Virus record (IMG/VR): IMGVR_UViG_3300027847_001511
Location: 1-33,728 of that record
DNA: 33,728 nt
Direction: 5' to 3' (one strand)
From: a virus
Part shown: positions 19,805 to 26,477 of the stretch, in pieces
Position numbering within the stretch: the stretch's first letter is position 1
How the letters are laid out: each line of letters begins with the position of its first letter
The notes under the pieces: generated by a model
Databases searched by the model: none
What the model was told of the DNA's origin: nothing
The model's input: only the letters and a program-made list of their open reading frames with translations
Translations under genes and position numbers: made by a program

Positions 19805-20002
19805 TCAGAAGCGAACTTTGCCGCGACAGATGCGGCGTGCCCCTTCCTTCTTGCGATCCACGAAAGTCGATGCGCGGTTCCTGCGTCCTTCACGGAGGGC
19901 TGAGACCTGATTGTCGCGGGACAGGCGACGCAGGGTTGTCATGTCCTGCTTGCTCACCCGACGGGTGGTCTTGGAGATCGGCTTAGCGTCTTTCTTTCGC
20001 AT
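19805..20002 (-). CDS. Small basic protein, leaderless
   Basis: A 65-aa highly basic protein MRKKDAKPIS... with the helix T-L-R-R-L-S-R-D-N-Q-V-S-A-L-R, likely nucleic-acid binding. The promoter geometry selects ATG 20002 over 20017. Convergent with the 19612 gene; the two stops are one base apart. Confidence 0.72.
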   Translation of the reverse strand: MRKKDAKPISKTTRRVSKQDMTTLRRLSRDNQVSALREGRRNRASTFVDRKKEGARRICRGKVRF

Positions 20003-20008
20003 AGGTAA

Positions 20009-20037
20009 ATCATACATCCTCTAGACAGCCTTGTCAA
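20009..20037 (-). promoter_or_regulatory. Promoter for a leaderless gene
   Basis: Minus strand: TTGACA, 17 bp, TATGAT, 6 bp, ATG 20002. The -35 lies in the last codons of the upstream gene (L-D-K-A-V). Confidence 0.9.
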
Positions 20038-20284
20038 GTCGGATGTGTTCGATTCGGATGCCCCACTTCACCAGATCCCCGAGGCGGTAGGTCAGGGTGC
20101 CGTCGTCGTCTTCCTCCATCCAGTCGGCGGCGTCGTCATCCAGAACGACGGCCTTGCCACCGTCCCAGCGGACGATCTTGCCGTGGATGTCTTGGTCGAC
20201 GACCTTCACGCGGTCGCCAATGCGGAAGACGGCCCCGTCATCGCGGGTGCGGTCGGGCGTATCGGACCAAGGCGGGAGGGTCAT
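20021..20284 (-). CDS. Small SH3/KOW-like beta-barrel protein
   Basis: An 87-aa protein. F-R-I-G-D-R-V-K-V-V-D-Q-D-I-H-G-K-I-V-R-W-D-G-G-K-A-V-V is a typical KOW/SH3-like hairpin; after an acidic D-D-D-A-A-D-W-M-E-E loop comes T-Y-R-L-G-D-L-V-K-W. Possibly RNA- or protein-binding. Start fixed by the ATGA overlap with the zinc protein upstream. Confidence 0.75.
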   Translation of the reverse strand: MTLPPWSDTPDRTRDDGAVFRIGDRVKVVDQDIHGKIVRWDGGKAVVLDDDAADWMEEDDDGTLTYRLGDLVKWGIRIEHIRLDKAV

Positions 20285-20436
20285 GCGTTCATCATTTGCT
20301 CGGTGTCGCACTCGGCGCAAACCTCGCCGAACGCCCAGTTGCTCTGGGGGAACAGCGGGAACTCGTAGCCCGGGCCGGAGCCGTGGCAGGTCTCGCAATG
20401 GGGAATGTTGTTGTTGACGTGTGGGTTTTTTCTCAT
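20281..20436 (-). CDS. Small zinc-ribbon protein, leaderless
   Basis: A 51-aa protein: N-terminal basic/Asn stretch, C-E-T-C-H-G-S-G-P-G-Y-E-F (a DnaJ-type CxxCxGxG knuckle) and C-A-E-C-D-T-E, making one complete zinc site. Start fixed by the promoter. Function unknown. Confidence 0.75.
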   Translation of the reverse strand: MRKNPHVNNNIPHCETCHGSGPGYEFPLFPQSNWAFGEVCAECDTEQMMNA

Positions 20437-20442
20437 GCCCTC

Positions 20443-20471
20443 ACCTTACTCGTTTGTCAAGAAGTTGTCAA
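20443..20471 (-). promoter_or_regulatory. Promoter for a leaderless gene
   Basis: Minus strand: TTGACA, 17 bp with a second TTGACA, TAAGGT, 6 bp, ATG 20436. Confidence 0.92.
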
Positions 20472-20477
20472 GTCTTT

Positions 20478-20840
20478 TCACTCCGGCCACGGTTCACTCA
20501 CTCCCACCTGCGTCAGGCCGGACATGTAGTTCAGTTCGGGGTTGTTCCCAGCCACCCAGAGTGCCCACTTCTCGGCGGGCTCCTTCTTGTGGCGCTCGGC
20601 CCAGATAGCGTTAGCGTTGGCCTCGGACTTGATCTTGACGTTGCCGACGGTTTCCTCGGACATGCCGTCATCGGCCAGTTCCTCAGCCATTTCGATGAAG
20701 TCGTCGGCCCCGAAATCCTGGCAAACGAGTGCCATGGTCAGCGACATTTCCAGCGCCTCCTCATGGGATGCGGGGTACGGGACGGGATCGCCCCCATCCA
20801 CCATTTCCCAATGGAAAGGGGTGCGTTCGGGCGTAGTCAT
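20478..20840 (-). CDS. Hypothetical acidic protein
   Basis: A 120-aa helical, acidic protein with no known motif; W-A-L-W-V-A-G-N-N-P-E-L-N-Y and A-I-W-A-E-R are its distinctive parts. GGAGGT before ATG 20840 and an ATGA overlap with the upstream gene. Last gene of the 21345 operon. Confidence 0.75.
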   Translation of the reverse strand: MTTPERTPFHWEMVDGGDPVPYPASHEEALEMSLTMALVCQDFGADDFIEMAEELADDGMSEETVGNVKIKSEANANAIWAERHKKEPAEKWALWVAGNNPELNYMSGLTQVGVSEPWPE

Positions 20841-21013
20841 TTCTGTACCTCCACTTTGGTTCCTAGGTCATAGAGTTTCGGATCGCCGGGGTTGTCCCAA
20901 GTACGCAACCCGAAGGAACGGAGTTCCTCGGCCGCAGCCTTAGCCTCGGCCTCGGAGTCCGCTTCGACCTCGAAGTCCCAGCGTTCCTTGATCCTGACGA
21001 CGTAGGTGGTCAT
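20837..21013 (-). CDS. Small alpha/beta protein
   Basis: A 58-aa protein: the strand T-T-Y-V-V-R-I-K-E-R-W-D-F-E-V-E-A, a helix rich in E-A-E-A-K-A-A-A-E-E-L, then T-K-V-E-V-Q-K. Same outline as 17265-17429. ATGA overlaps on both sides. Confidence 0.7.
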   Translation of the reverse strand: MTTYVVRIKERWDFEVEADSEAEAKAAAEELRSFGLRTWDNPGDPKLYDLGTKVEVQK

Positions 21014-21345
21014 GCCGCCACCCTCTCGCCGTTCCTTGTGCGGAGGGTCGCTTCACGCTTGACGAAGTTGGCCGTGCGACCAATCGACATTGTGGTGAAG
21101 AACATGGCAGCGACCGACAGGGCCGATGCCTGACCGGCGTAGTCGTAGCGGTAGATGTGCGGACCCCAATGGATCGACACCTCGTCGTCGGAGACCTTGA
21201 TGGCCCCCACGTCGGAAGCGGTGGCGTCCCCATGCGGAAAGAGCCAAAGGTCGGAACGTCCCTCGCCCATGCGGGTGAGTTCGGCGGTCACGATGCCGCT
21301 GTTGATCGGGTGGGTATGTTCTGTGGTTTTCGTGGTTTTGTCCAT
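21010..21345 (-). CDS. Hypothetical protein, leaderless
   Basis: A 111-aa protein. The strand-rich middle, L-W-L-F-P-H-G-D-A-T-A-S-D-V-G-A-I-K-V-S, continues to I-H-W-G-P-H-I-Y-R-Y-D-Y-A-G, then a helix. It looks like a compact beta-sandwich. Function unknown. First gene of a three-gene overlapping operon with its own promoter. Confidence 0.75.
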   Translation of the reverse strand: MDKTTKTTEHTHPINSGIVTAELTRMGEGRSDLWLFPHGDATASDVGAIKVSDDEVSIHWGPHIYRYDYAGQASALSVAAMFFTTMSIGRTANFVKREATLRTRNGERVAA

Positions 21346-21351
21346 GCCCCT

Positions 21352-21380
21352 ACCGTACTCTCATGCCATACCCCTGTCAA
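21352..21380 (-). promoter_or_regulatory. Promoter for a leaderless gene
   Basis: Minus strand: TTGACA, 17 bp, TACGGT, 6 bp, ATG 21345. Confidence 0.9.
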
Positions 21381-21386
21381 GGGATT

Positions 21387-21429
21387 CTTAGACATTTCTA
21401 AGAGATACTTTCTATCTCACATTCAGATA
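21387..21429. repeat. Two adjacent inverted repeats
   Basis: TCTTAGA-CATT-TCTAAGA, then CTATCT-CACATTC-AGATAG about 10 bp on, immediately upstream of the 21352-21380 promoter on the minus strand. Possible operators. Confidence 0.6.
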
Positions 21430-21540
21430 GGAAACAGCCCCCTCCCGGCGTTTCCGGCTTGGGTATCGCGTCGCCCGTGGCCAGGAGAGGACCGGGGCTT
21501 TCGCTCTCATGCTACGACCACACGGTGGCGGAAAGGACTG
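21430..21540. other. Spacer with dispersed element copy
   Basis: GGGTATCGC at 21461, CGGGGCTTTCGC near 21493, and ACGGTGGCGGAAAGGACTG at 21522-21540, preceded by ATGCTACGACCAC. It abuts the stop of the 21541 gene. No gene seen. Confidence 0.6.
21522..21540 (+). repeat. Dispersed element copy
   Basis: ACGGTGGCGGAAAGGACTG, ending at the stop codon of the minus-strand gene 21541. Confidence 0.75.
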
Positions 21541-22077
21541 CTAGAACCAAGCGTCCATGCCATCGCATTCGGCGGCGGTCCAGCGCAGATACCAGATAGC
21601 GAACTTCACCTCGTCAGTGAGGTCGGTCACCGTGGGCTCGCCATCCGTGTAATCCAACTGGTTGACAAACGTGAGTTTCCCGCCTCGCTCATTCAGGGTG
21701 GCCTCCATCTGATCGGCCAGATCACGGCACTCCGCAGGTGGACGGTAAAGCCCATCCTCATCGGTCCCATAGAAGGTGTCCTCACCATTTGTTTCCCAGA
21801 CGTAAGAGTCGATCTCGTGGATGTTGGTGGTGTCGGAGTTGAGGGCGTTGATGAGCCAGTTGCCGTGCTTGCCTCTGTACCAGCAGTAGGTACCCAGCAT
21901 CCCGGTCACTTGACCGGAGGGTGGGGAGGCGTTCGTGTAGGGGCAGCCTTTGGCTTCGATGGTTGCAGCGCAGTTGATACGTTCGTCCGTGGAGCCGTCA
22001 TGCAGGGTGATGGTTTCCATGATGGCGGTGCCCCCGGTAGTGCAGGGGTAGGCGTGCGGCATGTTGTCTAGGCCCAT
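21541..22077 (-). CDS. Conserved phage hypothetical (MGLDNMPHAYPC / CWYRGK type)
   Basis: A 178-aa protein with M-G-L-D-N-M-P at the start, C-A-A-T and K-G-C-P-Y near residue 40, then G-T-Y-C-W-Y-R-G-K and D-T-F-Y-G. I recognise this combination from uncharacterised proteins in several phages. The cysteines could bind metal. The ATG overlaps the upstream stop as ATGA. Function unknown. Confidence 0.82.
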   Translation of the reverse strand: MGLDNMPHAYPCTTGGTAIMETITLHDGSTDERINCAATIEAKGCPYTNASPPSGQVTGMLGTYCWYRGKHGNWLINALNSDTTNIHEIDSYVWETNGEDTFYGTDEDGLYRPPAECRDLADQMEATLNERGGKLTFVNQLDYTDGEPTVTDLTDEVKFAIWYLRWTAAECDGMDAWF

Positions 22078-22271
22078 CAGACAAGATCCTTCTGCTCACA
22101 CAATGCGGCAGCAAGTTCCGTCAGGTACGGGTAGGCACGACGGATCGGCCCGCTGTGTCCAGCGAACATCTCACCCATGATGACATGCTCGTGTAGCACG
22201 GCAGCCAGCGAGTCAGCCTCGCTAGCGGTAAGCGTGATTTTGGTGCGGCGGAGCACCCTGTCAATCTTCAT
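22077..22271 (-). CDS. Small helical protein
   Basis: A 64-aa protein MKIDRVLRRT... with a strand (I-T-L-T-A-S-E) and two helices, like small phage or plasmid accessory proteins. Ribosome site GAAGGGGAAC; co-transcribed with the 21541 gene. Function unknown. Confidence 0.72.
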   Translation of the reverse strand: MKIDRVLRRTKITLTASEADSLAAVLHEHVIMGEMFAGHSGPIRRAYPYLTELAAALCEQKDLV

Positions 22272-22301
22272 CTAGTTCCCCTTCGTTAGTAGGTACCCAT
22301 C

Positions 22302-22330
22302 ACAGTACTGGAGTCAACGAAGGATGTCAA
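22302..22330 (-). promoter_or_regulatory. Promoter with conventional leader
   Basis: Minus strand: TTGACA, 17 bp with a second TTGAC, TACTGT; about 30 nt to ATG 22271. Confidence 0.85.
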
Positions 22331-22489
22331 GGGGTGATCGCATAAAGACGAGAAAAGACACGGGGTGGGGTCTGGAGCCCCGACAAGGAAGGGGGGAACC
22401 TGCCGGAACTACACCACCGAACAAACCCCACCCGGTGCCAGTTCGAAGAATAACACGGGGCTCGCGCACGGAAAGCAACTATGGACAAA
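22331..22489. other. Gene-free spacer
   Basis: G/A-rich, contains ACACGGGGCTCGCGCACGG near 22455, nearly the same as the stretch at 15994. Nothing else seen. Confidence 0.5.
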
Positions 22490-22515
22490 AGAAAAACCCC
22501 CCGAAGGGGGCTTTT
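22490..22515. terminator. Bidirectional terminator
   Basis: AAAAACCCCCC-GAA-GGGGGCTTTTCT; T-runs on both strands. Serves the minus-strand gene ending at 22552. Confidence 0.85.
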
Positions 22516-22551
22516 CTCGGCGGGACGTTCCTAGCCAACTTGTCAGTAGGC

Positions 22552-22719
22552 TTAGAGGTACTTCCTCTTGAGTTTGATTGGGCGAGGGGGCGGGTCTTTG
22601 TAGACCATCTTTGTGGTGCCAGCCTTGGCCCCTTTAGCCCCGGGTTCGTCGGCCGTGTAGACGGTGATCGTGCCCATCTCCGTTTCGTGGATGGTGTACC
22701 CGATAGCGTTCTCAGTCAT
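22552..22719 (-). CDS. Small hypothetical protein
   Basis: A 55-aa protein MTENAIGYTI... with the strands G-Y-T-I-H-E-T and G-T-I-T-V-Y-T-A and a basic Pro-rich tail. Starts inside the end of the zinc protein (8-bp overlap). Function unknown. Confidence 0.68.
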   Translation of the reverse strand: MTENAIGYTIHETEMGTITVYTADEPGAKGAKAGTTKMVYKDPPPRPIKLKRKYL

Positions 22720-22945
22720 CGTATTTCCTGTCGTCGGGACGTAGGCACTTGTCGCACACGTCGATGTAGCCGAAGCCCCCACCCAGCGGTTCGACGATCT
22801 GGTGTTCCTCGTCAATGTCGATGGTTGCTCCGCATCGCTCGCACTCGCGGCAGCAGCACATGAGACAGGTGTCGCCCAGTCGCATGTCGGGTGCCTCGCC
22901 CGCCAAGACGGACTCGCAAGGATCGGAAGTGCAGGTGGTGGTCAT
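22712..22945 (-). CDS. Cysteine-rich zinc protein, leaderless
   Basis: A 77-aa protein with C-x4-C near the start, C-L-M-C-C-C-R-E-C-E-R-C-G in the middle and C-D-K-C-L near the end, enough for two zinc sites. I-D-V-C-D-K-C-L-R-P resembles an HNH-type knuckle, but catalytic His residues are absent. Function unknown. Confidence 0.75.
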   Translation of the reverse strand: MTTTCTSDPCESVLAGEAPDMRLGDTCLMCCCRECERCGATIDIDEEHQIVEPLGGGFGYIDVCDKCLRPDDRKYDD

Positions 22946-22951
22946 GTCTGA

Positions 22952-22980
22952 ATACTACCTTCGTTCTGAATGGCTGTCAA
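22952..22980 (-). promoter_or_regulatory. Promoter for a leaderless gene
   Basis: Minus strand: TTGACA, 17 bp, TAGTAT, 6 bp, ATG 22945. The spacer word CATTCAGAACGAAGG also occurs at about 18753. Confidence 0.9.
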
Positions 22981-23025
22981 GCCCCACCGGGAAGAATGTT
23001 CCCGATGGGGCCGGACGGGCCAGCG

Positions 23026-23424
23026 TTAGATGGCGTCTGCCACCGGGACTTCGACCACGTTCTCCGTGGCGTCGTTCACGTTGACACGGACGTAGGCGGT
23101 ACCCGTGACCACGGCCTCAACCGTGGAATAGGCGATGGAGCCGTTGTCGACCAGACGGTCGAACGAACGGGAGTCCACGGAATGCTTCACCGTAGCGTTG
23201 TAAACCACATCGCTAACGGCCTCACGAAGCGCCGGGACTGAGAACGAGCGACGGAAGGCCTCGGTCAAAACGACCGCCCTACCGTCAACGACGACGGTGG
23301 TCGTCCCTGCGTTCTCTGCAGCGTCAACGAGGTTGCTTTTGGCATCAGCCAAAGCGCCCTCTGCTGCGGATTTTGCTGCGAGACACAACAAGTATGTCTT
23401 AGCAGCCTGAGCGTGATTGCTCAT
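23026..23424 (-). CDS. Hypothetical protein
   Basis: A 132-aa protein: an Ala-rich helical first half (A-K-T-Y-L-L-C-L-A-A-K-S-A-A-E-G-A) followed by a strand, V-V-V-D-G-R-A-V-V-L-T, and a mixed C-terminus rich in V/T. Function unknown. ATG 23424 has GGGGAG upstream. Confidence 0.75.
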   Translation of the reverse strand: MSNHAQAAKTYLLCLAAKSAAEGALADAKSNLVDAAENAGTTTVVVDGRAVVLTEAFRRSFSVPALREAVSDVVYNATVKHSVDSRSFDRLVDNGSIAYSTVEAVVTGTAYVRVNVNDATENVVEVPVADAI

Positions 23425-23477
23425 ATTTCACTCCCCTTCGGGGTATCAGGGTCACCGGCTCTCGGCGACTAAGAAAC

Positions 23478-23506
23478 ACGGTACTTGACAGGTGTCAAGG
23501 AGTCAA
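23478..23506 (-). promoter_or_regulatory. Promoter with conventional leader
   Basis: Minus strand: TTGACT, 17 bp with a second TTGAC, TACCGT; about 50 nt to ATG 23424. Confidence 0.8.
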
Positions 23507-23749
23507 GCGATTTCTTAGATTGTTTGTCAAGATAACGTCCCGTCTGCAAGACCCGTCGGTCAGGGCCAAAAAGCCAACTTCTTGCCAAAACCCCACAGAC
23601 GTTCAAGGTCAAAACCGTCAAAGAAATCCTAAGAAATCTTGCGCTACCTCAACACGGTGGCGGAAAGGAACTGAGAGGGGAGGCGACCAAGGGTGAAAGG
23701 ACTAAACCCCCCCGCGCCTTGCGGCCACAGGAACCTCCCCACTCAGAGA
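23507..23749. other. Spacer with dispersed element copy
   Basis: Holds GCGCTACCTCAACACGGTGG-type sequence ending in CGGAAAGGAACTG (23641-23673) and a C/G-rich stretch before 23750 that may act as a weak minus-strand terminator. No gene seen. Confidence 0.5.
23654..23673 (+). repeat. Dispersed element copy
   Basis: ACGGTGGCGGAAAGGAACTG, preceded by GCGCTACCTCAAC. Confidence 0.7.
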
Positions 23750-24520
23750 TCAGGTCAAGACGCTGATTACGTTCAGGGCATCCGTTTCAGCCCTGTTCAT
23801 CAACTCCTGCCAGCGTTCAGTTATGGCTTCCAGCGTTTCCATCTCCGCCGTGCCATCGTCCTCAATCTCAGCAGCCTCATGGTATTGCGTATGCAGGGTG
23901 CCCAGCACGGGGTCTTCGTCCCCGTAGTAAGAGTGACGAACCTCGCCGTCCTTGTAGGCGTTGGCACCCCAGAAGTCCATGCCTTCTTCGAGGTATGACT
24001 CCACGAAAGATAGGAGCGGGTTGAGTTCCGACAGTTTACTGACCAGTCCTTCAGCCGGACCCCACGCCGTCTGGTAGGAAACGGTCGCTGAACTAACGTC
24101 ATCGCTCACATCTATCAATATGTCGTGAACGTCTGGCGCCCATTTGGTGCCCCACTTGGCGATGTTCCAGTCGTACCAGTTGTTGTAGCCCGTTTCTTCG
24201 TGGGCTTTCTCGCCCTGTTCGATCTGTTCGATCATCCCTGCCAGATACTCGTCGGTCACCCACGAACCGTTTTGGGTTTCGCCGTCGAAGTTGTCACCGG
24301 CACGGAGTTTGCCTGCGTCACGATCAGCACGCATTTCCTCTACCGATTCACGGGTCTGCATCGGTGAACGGGTACCCAGAAGAACGTGAGGGGTTGGGTG
24401 GGGCAGGGTCAGGTCGTACACGTCGGGCGAGACTGTGACGGATTTGACGAACTCATCCAGCGCCGTGGCATCGCCCTCATTGGCGATGACGACCAGTCGG
24501 TTTGTGCACCAGTTCGGCAT
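23750..24520 (-). CDS. Api92/YubB-like ferredoxin-fold protein
   Basis: A 256-aa protein starting M-P-N-W-C-T-N-R-L-V-V, with L-P-H-P-T-P in the first half and W-Y-D-W-N-I-A-K-W-G-T-K-W at about residue 118, the hallmarks of the Api92-like proteins of phages and plasmids. Cellular role unknown. TAATG overlap with the small gene upstream; GGGGAGGG ribosome site. Confidence 0.85.
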   Translation of the reverse strand: MPNWCTNRLVVIANEGDATALDEFVKSVTVSPDVYDLTLPHPTPHVLLGTRSPMQTRESVEEMRADRDAGKLRAGDNFDGETQNGSWVTDEYLAGMIEQIEQGEKAHEETGYNNWYDWNIAKWGTKWAPDVHDILIDVSDDVSSATVSYQTAWGPAEGLVSKLSELNPLLSFVESYLEEGMDFWGANAYKDGEVRHSYYGDEDPVLGTLHTQYHEAAEIEDDGTAEMETLEAITERWQELMNRAETDALNVISVLT

Positions 24521-24642
24521 TAGCCCTCCCCTAGGAAGGACTGCAATACCTTGATTTCCGTTTGCCAGTCATCGCCGTATTGCTCGTTTTCTTCCAAGAA
24601 ACGTATGACCGTTTCTACATGGGCTTTTGTTCCAGTAGGCAT
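24520..24642 (-). CDS. Small hypothetical protein (40 aa)
   Basis: MPTGTKAHVE... one amphipathic helix (V-I-R-F-L-E-E-N-E-Q-Y-G) and a second (I-K-V-L-Q-S-F-L). It has a promoter, an AGAAGGAAA ribosome site, and is coupled to the Api92-like gene. Confidence 0.62.
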   Translation of the reverse strand: MPTGTKAHVETVIRFLEENEQYGDDWQTEIKVLQSFLGEG

Positions 24643-24672
24643 TGGGTTTCCTTCTCTTAGTAGTTGGGTACC

Positions 24673-24701
24673 AGCATAGAGGACACCCGGCCACTTGTCA
24701 A
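24673..24701 (-). promoter_or_regulatory. Promoter with conventional leader
   Basis: Minus strand: TTGACA, 17 bp, TATGCT; about 30 nt to ATG 24642. It overlaps nothing else. Confidence 0.88.
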
Positions 24702-24705
24702 GCGG

Positions 24706-24969
24706 TTATGGGATTTCTACCGTCTCTACCGTCACCAACTCGAAGACATCCTGCCACTCAATCTCGCACTTGTCGCAACGCACCCATTGGTACACCATGT
24801 TCTCGAAGGCTTCCAACTTCGTGGCCTCAACGGCCCGATGCTCGCAGAAGGGACAGAAGTAAGGGTGCTTGATGTAACGCTGCAGGGTCGCAGCATCAAC
24901 AGCCCCGGTCTCCACGACAGACTGGTAGCCCATCGCCTCGGTCGGTTCGGAGGTCACGATGACGCCCAT
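24706..24969 (-). CDS. Zinc-ribbon protein
   Basis: An 87-aa protein with Y-F-C-P-F-C-E-H and V-R-C-D-K-C-E-I-E-W-Q-D, a classic two-knuckle ribbon (TFIIS/transposase-like). Such single ribbons often bind nucleic acid or a polymerase. ATG 24969 overlaps the upstream stop by 16 bp; GTG 24957 with a GTGA overlap is an alternative. Confidence 0.78.
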   Translation of the reverse strand: MGVIVTSEPTEAMGYQSVVETGAVDAATLQRYIKHPYFCPFCEHRAVEATKLEAFENMVYQWVRCDKCEIEWQDVFELVTVETVEIP

Positions 24970-25409
24970 CCGAAGAACAGGAACCAGCGTTCGCCGTCGT
25001 TCTTAGGCTGCTCGTCGTCGGTGAGTTCGATAGCGATGGCGCTGTCCCACTTGTCGTCCGACATATTGACGATCTTCTCAGCCTCGTCGTGTCCAAACCA
25101 CTTGACGATCTTCTGGAACGCTTCCTTGCTGGCCGTGCGGGCTTCAGCCGCCTTCGCCGCATATTCCGGCTTCTGACCCGGCCAAACGTGTGGCACGCTG
25201 TTCCAGCCCTGAGCCGTCACGATCACGTCCTTCACGTTGCGCGCCCTCATCCCCGAAGGCCTAGGTATGAGGTAGGCGCTGTCCTTCTCACAGATCGTGC
25301 CCGTGTAGCCAGCGTGGCCGTAGTCGTAGAAAGCGCCGTCGACAGCGTGTCGGAACGCTTCCTTCACGTCCTTGCCGTTGGCTTCTGTCTCGAACTGTTC
25401 AGCGCCCAT
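24954..25409 (-). CDS. Conserved hypothetical (GYTGTI motif)
   Basis: A 151-aa protein with D-Y-G-H-A-G-Y-T-G-T-I-C-E-K near residue 30 and D-D-K-W-D-S-A-I-A-I-E-L near the end. This pair of motifs is familiar from uncharacterised phage proteins. ATG 25409 has AAAGGGG nearby and follows a promoter; the longer frame from 25514 would include the promoter and is rejected. Confidence 0.78.
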   Translation of the reverse strand: MGAEQFETEANGKDVKEAFRHAVDGAFYDYGHAGYTGTICEKDSAYLIPRPSGMRARNVKDVIVTAQGWNSVPHVWPGQKPEYAAKAAEARTASKEAFQKIVKWFGHDEAEKIVNMSDDKWDSAIAIELTDDEQPKNDGERWFLFFGWASS

Positions 25410-25437
25410 TGCGCCACCCCTTTCATTAGGTACCCCC

Positions 25438-25466
25438 ACCCTACTCGCCCACCATCCGCCTGTCAA
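25438..25466 (-). promoter_or_regulatory. Promoter with conventional leader
   Basis: Minus strand: TTGACA, 17 bp, TAGGGT; about 28 nt to ATG 25409. Back-to-back with the next promoter. Confidence 0.9.
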
Positions 25467-25492
25467 GAGATAAAGAAAGATTCGATTTCCTA

Positions 25493-25521
25493 TTGACAAG
25501 ACCAACACGTTCACCTACTAT
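25493..25521 (+). promoter_or_regulatory. Promoter for a leaderless gene
   Basis: TTGACA, 17 bp, TACTAT (25516-25521), 6 bp, ATG 25528. Confidence 0.9.
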
Positions 25522-25527
25522 CCAGTC

Positions 25528-25953
25528 ATGACCAACACACAGGAATACATCACAACCAACTGGAAGTGCACTGACGAGAAGGGCACCCTTCTCAAAATCA
25601 TCAACTTCCCTTGCGACTACGGTGACTTCGGAGGCGAATCCATGTGGGTCCGCCTTATCGAAGGCACCGACAATGATGGGATCGGCTTCGTCTGCAACGA
25701 CCCGGCGTTCTCATCTCTGCGCTATGGCGACGTGATCGCCTACGCCGGAGGCACTGACGACACGAAGGCTCACTACGCCGGACGTGCCGTCAACGTCTTC
25801 GAGTACAACGGCTCACCACAACGTGAGTACCTGAAGGAAGTTGCCAACGAGACTCCAGAACTCCAGCAGTTCAACGGACTCATGAAAGACCAAACCGAAT
25901 GCGGTGAGTGCGGCGACCCTCTCCACCAGCATGATGTCACGGTTGGCGAATGA
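25528..25953 (+). CDS. Hypothetical protein with C-terminal zinc knuckle, leaderless
   Basis: A 141-aa protein. The beta-rich body has M-W-V-R-L-I-E-G-T-D-N-D-G-I-G and L-R-Y-G-D-V-I-A-Y-A-G-G-T-D; the C-terminus has C-G-E-C-G-D-P-L-H-Q-H-D, a compact CxxC-H-H metal site. Function unknown. First gene of a plus-strand run. Confidence 0.78.
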   Translation: MTNTQEYITTNWKCTDEKGTLLKIINFPCDYGDFGGESMWVRLIEGTDNDGIGFVCNDPAFSSLRYGDVIAYAGGTDDTKAHYAGRAVNVFEYNGSPQREYLKEVANETPELQQFNGLMKDQTECGECGDPLHQHDVTVGE

Positions 25954-25954
25954 C

Positions 25955-26065
25955 ATGCCTGTCATTAGAAATCTTATTGCAGAGGTTGCAGAAGCAGACC
26001 TACCCCATGTAGTGTTTCCTTCTCGTACTAACACAAACTGTCAAAGTTGCTTATCATGCCCGTAG
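25955..26065 (+). CDS. Tiny ORF with CxxCxxC end (36 aa)
   Basis: MPVIRNLIAE... ending N-C-Q-S-C-L-S-C-P. It begins one base after the previous stop and overlaps the next start by 10 bp, so it fits the operon, but there is no clear ribosome site. Confidence 0.42.
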   Translation: MPVIRNLIAEVAEADLPHVVFPSRTNTNCQSCLSCP

Positions 26066-26448
26066 ACACGAAGCCGTCAAACGGCACACAGTTCGCCCGC
26101 ACTATGGACGGGAAGATCAACTTCGACGCCTATGCGGGGCTAACTGGCACCGTTGTCTGGGCGAACATGACAATCGACATCATTGTCGTTGACGCACGTC
26201 AGAGATACGGACACCTGGACTTACAAGTCACGCCCGTCTCCGGCCACGGCTTCATCTGGCTAGAACGCAAGAACGTACACCTGATCGACGATCCGGGTCT
26301 TGAGCCACCCAAACCGGCTCCCCTGATCGACATTCTCTTGGAGGATCCTCCTCTCAAGGACTCCACGGTGGGGGATAGCACCCCTGTTAGATCCGTGGAT
26401 GCCGGGTTCTTGTCGCTCATACGAGCGGTGACAACCCGTATCAAGTAA
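26056..26448 (+). CDS. Hypothetical beta-rich protein
   Basis: A 130-aa protein. G-L-T-G-T-V-V-W-A-N-M-T-I-D-I-I-V-V-D-A-R and L-D-L-Q-V-T-P-V-S-G-H-G-F-I-W-L suggest an SH3-like barrel; the C-terminal 40 residues are a Pro/Asp linker plus helix. Function unknown. ATG 26056 is preferred to the TTG at 26047. Confidence 0.7.
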   Translation: MPVDTKPSNGTQFARTMDGKINFDAYAGLTGTVVWANMTIDIIVVDARQRYGHLDLQVTPVSGHGFIWLERKNVHLIDDPGLEPPKPAPLIDILLEDPPLKDSTVGDSTPVRSVDAGFLSLIRAVTTRIK

Positions 26449-26477
26449 ATAACAACAACCCATGGAGATGAATAATC

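Noticed and set aside
21157-22071. 304-aa plus-strand ORF
   Set aside because: It is a shadow of the minus-strand genes 21010 and 21541 and runs through an intergenic region. The minus frames carry recognisable motifs, promoter and overlaps.
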